5,156 nucleotides of DNA. It comes from Trueperaceae bacterium (lineage in GTDB: Bacteria > Deinococcota > Deinococci > Deinococcales > Trueperaceae). Shown here piece after piece: positions 1 through 5,156 of the stretch (position 1 is its first letter; every line of letters starts with the position of its first letter). A program made the position numbers and the translations under genes. Under the pieces are notes generated by a model that was not told where the DNA came from, searched no databases, and saw only the letters and a list, made by a program, of their open reading frames with translations. The stretch lies in NCBI GenBank assembly GCA_024636105.1, contig JAGXHO010000075.1:1-5156 (forward strand), in the 5' to 3' direction.

Positions 1-131
1 AGCGAGATGTCGCGCACCTCGACGTCGACGCCGGCCGCGGCGGCGTAGGCCGCGACGATCGGCCGCAACGAGAAGGTGGCGAGGGCGGGCGCCTCGTCGA
101 CGGTGGTGTAGACGATCGAAGGACGGTCCAT
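1..131 (-). CDS. icd: NADP-dependent isocitrate dehydrogenase, monomeric type (N-terminal 43 residues, truncated by window edge)
   Basis: The enzyme oxidatively decarboxylates isocitrate to 2-oxoglutarate with NADP+ in the TCA cycle, in the cytoplasm. The ATG at 131-129 opens a frame reading [19 protein letters not shown], then SLRPIV, and ends with RDISL at the window edge. The [18 protein letters not shown] signature followed by V-E-x-RDISL is the conserved N-terminus of the monomeric (about 740-residue) IDH family, unlike the shorter homodimeric IDH. Only 43 codons plus two bases are present, so the catalytic residues cannot be checked. The start is supported by family alignment and by a GGGAGG Shine-Dalgarno sequence at 140-135, though its spacer is only 3 nt. 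The gene follows glgX on the same strand after a 108-nt gap, so it may have its own promoter. Identity is fairly sure despite the short fragment. Confidence 0.88.
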   Translation of the reverse strand, partial: MDRPSIVYTTVDEAPALATFSLRPIVAAYAAAAGVDVEVRDIS

Positions 132-134
132 GGG

Positions 135-140
135 CCTCCC
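135..140 (-). promoter_or_regulatory. Shine-Dalgarno sequence of icd
   Basis: On the minus strand GGGAGG lies 3 nt before the ATG at 131. The match to the anti-SD sequence is strong but the spacer is shorter than the usual 5-9 nt. It is the clearest ribosome-binding site among the four starts seen in this window, apart from the internal mqnA start. Confidence 0.6.
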
Positions 141-164
141 TGTTGCCAAGCGATGCGTGGGCGT

Positions 165-178
165 CGGCCCGTGGGCCG
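165..178. repeat. 14-bp palindrome in the glgX-icd gap
   Basis: CGGCCC-GT-GGGCCG is a perfect inverted repeat with 6-bp arms, about 34 bp upstream of the icd start. As RNA it would fold as a 5-bp stem with a 4-nt loop. There is no T-run on either side, so it is not a classical intrinsic terminator. It could be an operator, a weak terminator for glgX, or chance in GC-rich DNA. The role is unknown. Confidence 0.35.
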
Positions 179-191
179 CTTCTGGTGCCCA

Positions 192-197
192 AGCGTA
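192..197 (-). promoter_or_regulatory. Possible -10 element for icd
   Basis: On the minus strand TACGCT fits the TAnnnT pattern of actinobacterial -10 boxes and would place transcription start near 185, leaving a leader of about 50 nt before the icd ATG. No convincing -35 hexamer is visible 16-18 bp upstream. The pattern is short and could occur by chance, so this is tentative. Confidence 0.25.
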
Positions 198-239
198 CGC
201 CACGGGCGGCGCTGGATCGGTCCGACCCGTGCCCCTCGG

Positions 240-2390
<2,151 letters not shown>

Positions 2391-2440
2391 CTCGCGCGAA
2401 GAAGCGCCTGCGCGGACCTCGGCGGGGGCGGCGGGCGTGC

Positions 2441-3256
2441 TCAGAGGTCCCAGAAGCGCAGGTCGCCCGGCCGGAAGGTCGGGTCGAGGCGCGCGGCGAA
2501 GGCGTCGAGGCCGTCGCGATCGGGCCGGGTGAGGAAGTATCGGAAGTTCGCGAGGTAGCGCAGCACGACCGCGTCCGAGAGCCCACGCGCCGCCGCCTCG
2601 GCGTGCGCGACGTCGGCGAGGTGCCCCAACCCGCGCTCCCGCGCGGCGCGCAGCTCGGCCACCAAGCGCGGCGAGGGGGGCCGCGCGGCGTCGGCGGCCC
2701 ATACGGCGAAGGTGAAGGGCAGCTTCGTGCGGGCGTACCACGCGTCGCCCAGGTCGGTGGCGAGCGGGACCGAGCCGGCGATCGGTCGTCGCGCCACCGC
2801 TTCCTCCAGCGCGGCGTCGCCGATGAGCAGCGCACCGTCGTACCCTTCGAGCATCGCTTCGAGGTCGGTGGCCTGGGGCACGAACGCCACGTCCATGCCG
2901 TCGGCGTCGAACAGCACCCGCAGCAGCGCGACGCTGGTGGCCGACTCGGTGGTCACGGCCACGCGACCGCCGCGCAGCTCGGCCCACGGGCGGCGGTGGA
3001 AGAGCGTCACGCTGTGCACCGGACCGAGGGTGGCGATCGAGAAGTCGGGCAGCGCCACCAACCGGTCGCGGTGGCGGACGAACTCGGCGCTGGAGACGAG
3101 CGTCAGGTCGAGCTCGCCGGCGAGCAGCCGGGCGTTCAGGTCGGTCGGCACGCCGCGGTGGAAGCGCGCGCCCGGCCACGGCTCGAGGCCCCAGTGCAGC
3201 GGCGCGACGTTCGTGTACGCGACGATGCCGAGCCGGTCGCCGACGCTGGGCGCCAC
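2441..3256 (-). CDS. mqnA: Chorismate dehydratase MqnA (futalosine menaquinone pathway)
   Basis: MqnA removes water from chorismate to give 3-[(1-carboxyvinyl)oxy]benzoate, the first committed step of the futalosine route to menaquinone. It has a periplasmic-binding-protein-like fold but acts in the cytoplasm. From GTG3256 it is 271 residues, near the usual family length. Visible family motifs are [12 protein letters not shown] (9-20, with the conserved Asn of YTN), LVSSAEF (53-59), [12 protein letters not shown] (102-113), LLIGDAAL (143-150) and [14 protein letters not shown] (168-181). The PCPND-type motif of the paralogue MqnD is absent, which favours MqnA. GTG3256 was chosen because GGGGAG lies 8 nt upstream and the signature then begins at residue 9, as in homologues. 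The alternative, GTG3340, overlaps the mqnE stop as GTGA and adds 28 residues with somewhat lower GC3 and no family match. Location immediately after mqnE strongly supports the call. Confidence 0.93.
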   Translation of the reverse strand: MAPSVGDRLGIVAYTNVAPLHWGLEPWPGARFHRGVPTDLNARLLAGELDLTLVSSAEFVRHRDRLVALPDFSIATLGPVHSVTLFHRRPWAELRGGRVAVTTESATSVALLRVLFDADGMDVAFVPQATDLEAMLEGYDGALLIGDAALEEAVARRPIAGSVPLATDLGDAWYARTKLPFTFAVWAADAARPPSPRLVAELRAARERGLGHLADVAHAEAAARGLSDAVVLRYLANFRYFLTRPDRDGLDAFAARLDPTFRPGDLRFWDL

Positions 3257-3264
3257 GACCTCGA

Positions 3265-3270
3265 CTCCCC
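3265..3270 (-). promoter_or_regulatory. Shine-Dalgarno sequence favouring the internal mqnA start
   Basis: On the minus strand GGGGAG lies 8 nt before GTG3256, an ideal spacing. The overlapping start GTG3340 has only a weak AGG upstream. This site decides the mqnA start chosen here, although the GTGA overlap at 3340 would also be a normal translationally coupled arrangement. Confidence 0.5.
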
Positions 3271-3336
3271 GTGCCGTCGACGTCGCGCGCACGTCGGCAC
3301 GGGCAGACGCCGCGCCCACCGGGTCGGCCGGGAGGA

Positions 3337-4491
3337 TCACGCGAAGACCTGGAGCTCGTTGTACAGCGCGTCGCGCCGGACGGGGACGCGCCCCGCGCCC
3401 CGGATCAGCGCGACCAACTGCTCCTCGGTCATGCCGGCCTCGGTGACGGCGCCCGACGCATGCGCGATCTTCTCGTCCTTGATCGTGCCGTCGACGTCGG
3501 AGACGCCGGCCGCGAGCGCCACCTGGGTGTGCTCGGGCGTGATCATGATCCAGTACCCCTTCACGTGCGGCACGTTGTCCAAGTACAGGCGCGCCACCGC
3601 CAGGTTGCGCAGGTCGTCGACGCCGGTGGTGTGCACGCGCTTGCCCTCGGCCTCGAGCTCGGCCGCGAGCGCGTTGTGCTCCGGCTGGTACGCGAGGGGG
3701 ATGACGCTCATGAAACCGCCCGTCTCGTCCTGCAGGCGCCGCAGCCGGTCCATGTGGTCGAGCCGGTCGTCGAGCGTCTCGACGTGGCCGTAGAGCATCG
3801 TGGCGTTCGTCGGGATCTCGAGCTCGTGGGCCGTTCGGTGCACCTCGAGCCACCCCTCGGCGGTGACCTTGGCGCGCGCGATGCGCCGCCGCACGTCCTC
3901 GGCGAAGATCTCCGCGCCGCCCCCGGGCATCGCCACGAGGCCCGCCTCCTTGAGTTGCGCCAGCACCTCGCGGTAGGTCAGGCGCGGTCGCGCGATCTTG
4001 GAGAAGTGGTGGATCTCGGCGGCGGTCCAGGCCTTGACCTGCACGCCGGGGTACCGCTCGGTCAGGCCACGGACCAGGTCGAGGTAGTAGTCGAACGAGC
4101 GCTTGGGGTGGTGGCCCGACGCGATGTGGATCTCTGTGAGGTCCGGGTGCCAGTGCTGATCGACGTAGGCCCACACGTCCTCGAGGTCGTAGTCCCACAC
4201 GCCGTCCTCACCGAAGCGCTTCGCGAACCCGCAGAAGGTGCAGCCGACGTAGCAGACGTTCGTCTGCGACAGCCGCAACGAGTGGACGAAGTACGCCTTG
4301 GCGCCGACCTTGCGCTCGCGCACCACGTCCGCGAGGCGCATGACCGCGGGGAGGTCGGGCGTGCGGTACAGCACGCGTCCGTCCTCGAAGGTCAGGCGCG
4401 CGCCGGCGAGCACCTTGTCGGCGATGGGCTGCAAGCGGGGGTCGCGGACGCGCACCTCGACGGCGTCGGCGGTGGCGGTGGTCGAGTTCAT
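3337..4491 (-). CDS. mqnE: Aminofutalosine synthase MqnE (radical SAM)
   Basis: MqnE is a radical-SAM enzyme that adds the 5'-deoxyadenosyl radical from S-adenosylmethionine to the MqnA product, with rearrangement and loss of CO2, giving 6-amino-6-deoxyfutalosine. The protein has 384 residues, about normal. The [4Fe-4S] ligands are C80, C84 and C87 in [12 protein letters not shown] (CxxxCxxC). Further family blocks are [11 protein letters not shown] (153-163), MPGGGAEIF (188-196), [18 protein letters not shown] (229-246), LQDETGGF (253-260) and VKGYWIMI (310-317). The PGGGAEIF and ATMLYGH-ET blocks point to MqnE rather than the related cyclase MqnC or FO synthase. The ATG at 4491 has no Shine-Dalgarno sequence. 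A TACCGT box sits 8 nt upstream, suggesting a leaderless or near-leaderless mRNA. Its stop overlaps a possible GTG start of mqnA, consistent with co-expression. Confidence 0.95.
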   Translation of the reverse strand: MNSTTATADAVEVRVRDPRLQPIADKVLAGARLTFEDGRVLYRTPDLPAVMRLADVVRERKVGAKAYFVHSLRLSQTNVCYVGCTFCGFAKRFGEDGVWDYDLEDVWAYVDQHWHPDLTEIHIASGHHPKRSFDYYLDLVRGLTERYPGVQVKAWTAAEIHHFSKIARPRLTYREVLAQLKEAGLVAMPGGGAEIFAEDVRRRIARAKVTAEGWLEVHRTAHELEIPTNATMLYGHVETLDDRLDHMDRLRRLQDETGGFMSVIPLAYQPEHNALAAELEAEGKRVHTTGVDDLRNLAVARLYLDNVPHVKGYWIMITPEHTQVALAAGVSDVDGTIKDEKIAHASGAVTEAGMTEEQLVALIRGAGRVPVRRDALYNELQVFA

Positions 4492-4496
4492 CAGCG

Positions 4497-4550
4497 GTTA
4501 CGGTAGCACGCGTCTGGTACCCGTCCTGGACGCCTACGCGTCACGGTAGC
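4497..4550 (-). promoter_or_regulatory. Direct repeat and candidate promoter of mqnE
   Basis: On the minus strand GCTACCGTAAC (4507-4497) and GCTACCGTGAC (4550-4540) match at 10 of 11 positions and begin 43 bp apart, about four helical turns. Each contains TACCGT, which fits the TAnnnT -10 pattern. The copy nearer the gene would set transcription start near 4493, next to the ATG at 4491. No good -35 is seen for either copy. They may be tandem -10 boxes or half-sites of an operator. A small hairpin, GACGC-CTAC-GCGTC (4529-4542), lies between and overlaps the distal copy. Confidence 0.4.
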
Positions 4551-4586
4551 GAGGCCCACGATCGGATCGCGCGGCCGCGCCGTCGC

Positions 4587-4631
4587 GCGCCGCGGACGGC
4601 GCGGGGGCTGCGCCCCCGGCGCCTGCGGCGC
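4587..4631 (-). terminator. Three abutting GC hairpins after lpd, probable terminator
   Basis: Written on the plus strand, three perfect stem-loops abut or share one base: GCGCCG-CGGA-CGGCGC (4587-4602), CGGGGGC-TGC-GCCCCCG (4602-4618) and GCGCC-TGC-GGCGC (4619-4631). The last ends 1 nt from the lpd stop codon. On the minus-strand transcript the lpd mRNA would run straight into them. No U-run follows, so this would be a U-less terminator of the kind described for high-GC actinobacteria, or an mRNA 3'-end stabiliser. A dispersed GC-rich repeat element is the other possibility. Confidence 0.55.
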
Positions 4632-4632
4632 G

Positions 4633-5156
4633 TTAGGAGTGCAATGCCCGCCCGTCGACCGCCAACGCGGCTTCCTTGAGCACCTCGGAGAGCGTGGGGT
4701 GGGCGTGAACGACGCGGGCCAGGTCCTCGCTCGAAGCGTGGAACGTCATCGCCGCGACCGCCTCGGCGATGAGGTCGCCGGCGTGGGCGCCGATCGCATG
4801 GACCCCCAGCACCCGGTCCGTGGCCTCGTGCGCGAGCACCTTGACCTTCCCCTCCGTGCGCCCCATCGCGCGGGCGCGCCCGTTCGCCTGGAACGCGAAC
4901 ACCCCCTTGCGGTACGGGACCCCTTGGGCTTTGAGCTCCTCCTCCGTGCGCCCCACCGACGCGATCTCGGGGTCGGTGTAGACGACGCTGGGCACGAGGC
5001 CGTAGTCGACGTGGCCGTGCCCGGTGGCGAGCAGCTCGGCGAGCGCGACCCCGTCCTCCTCGGCCTTGTGAGCGAGCATCGGGCCGTGGATGAGGTCGCC
5101 GATGGCGTACACGCCAGGCACGCTCGTCTCGAAGCCCTCGTCGACCACCACCCGCC
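4633..5156 (-). CDS. lpdA: Dihydrolipoyl dehydrogenase (E3), C-terminal 173 residues, truncated by window edge
   Basis: E3 is the FAD enzyme that reoxidises dihydrolipoamide with NAD+ in the pyruvate and 2-oxoglutarate dehydrogenase complexes and the glycine cleavage system. The fragment begins [35 protein letters not shown] (19-33 of the fragment) is the FAD-contacting E3 motif. The dimerisation domain follows from [15 protein letters not shown] and ends with HAHPTLSE (150-157), whose His152 and Glu157 form the catalytic base dyad contributed across the dimer. The end [12 protein letters not shown] is typical of E3. The redox-active CxxxxC disulfide and most of the FAD and NAD domains lie outside the window, so activity cannot be fully checked. 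The E3 C-terminal motifs make mercuric or glutathione reductase unlikely. The gene is separated from mqnE by 141 nt with a hairpin cluster and is probably a separate transcription unit. Confidence 0.94.
   Translation of the reverse strand, partial: RVVVDEGFETSVPGVYAIGDLIHGPMLAHKAEEDGVALAELLATGHGHVDYGLVPSVVYTDPEIASVGRTEEELKAQGVPYRKGVFAFQANGRARAMGRTEGKVKVLAHEATDRVLGVHAIGAHAGDLIAEAVAAMTFHASSEDLARVVHAHPTLSEVLKEAALAVDGRALHS

Noticed and set aside
2391..3179. N-terminal extension of the glgX frame by up to 263 residues into mqnA
   Set aside because: The extra sequence is an Arg/Pro/Ala-rich shifted reading of mqnA with no homology pattern. Family similarity begins at [10 protein letters not shown].
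3341..4198. Upstream extension of the mqnA frame into mqnE to a 585-residue protein
   Set aside because: The extension is an out-of-frame reading of mqnE, Arg/Gly-rich and without motifs. It is an open frame only because of high GC.
2603..4506. Long plus-strand open frames of 396 and 411 codons opposite mqnA and mqnE
   Set aside because: Same composition effect. They overlap each other and mirror genes with clear family motifs on the minus strand, and show no domain signature.

Overview
This window is GC-rich chromosomal DNA with nearly every third codon position G or C. All five genes lie on the minus strand, so transcription runs from the right edge to the left edge. The gene set is a monomeric-type NADP isocitrate dehydrogenase, a GlgX/TreX-type debranching enzyme, two enzymes of the futalosine route to menaquinone and a dihydrolipoyl dehydrogenase. 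Together with GTG starts, a TAnnnT-type -10 candidate and a start that may be leaderless, this suggests a high-GC actinobacterium, possibly of the Acidimicrobiia/Thermoleophilia side. That placement is an inference from style and gene content, not from a marker gene.

Layout from right to left, in transcription order: (a) 5156-4633, the C-terminal 173 residues of dihydrolipoyl dehydrogenase, cut by the window edge. (b) 4632-4492, a 141-nt gap with three abutting GC hairpins just after lpd (likely terminator) and an 11-bp direct repeat that may be the mqnE promoter. (c) 4491-3337, mqnE, a radical-SAM aminofutalosine synthase. (d) 3256-2441 (or from 3340), mqnA, chorismate dehydratase. (e) 2390-240, glgX, a GH13 glycogen debranching enzyme. 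(f) 239-132, a 108-nt gap with a palindrome, a -10-like hexamer and a Shine-Dalgarno sequence. (g) 131-1, the first 43 codons of monomeric isocitrate dehydrogenase, cut by the window edge.

MqnA dehydrates chorismate to 3-[(1-carboxyvinyl)oxy]benzoate. MqnE then joins that product to S-adenosylmethionine to give aminofutalosine. The pair therefore encodes the first two committed steps of the futalosine pathway, in reverse gene order. glgX follows mqnA closely enough to share its transcript, although its function (glycogen or maltodextrin breakdown) is unrelated. icd and lpd are central-carbon genes flanking the block.

I found no mobile element, CRISPR array, RNA gene or novel multigene system. 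The window looks like ordinary housekeeping DNA. The points worth a second look are start-site choices and the two intergenic regions.
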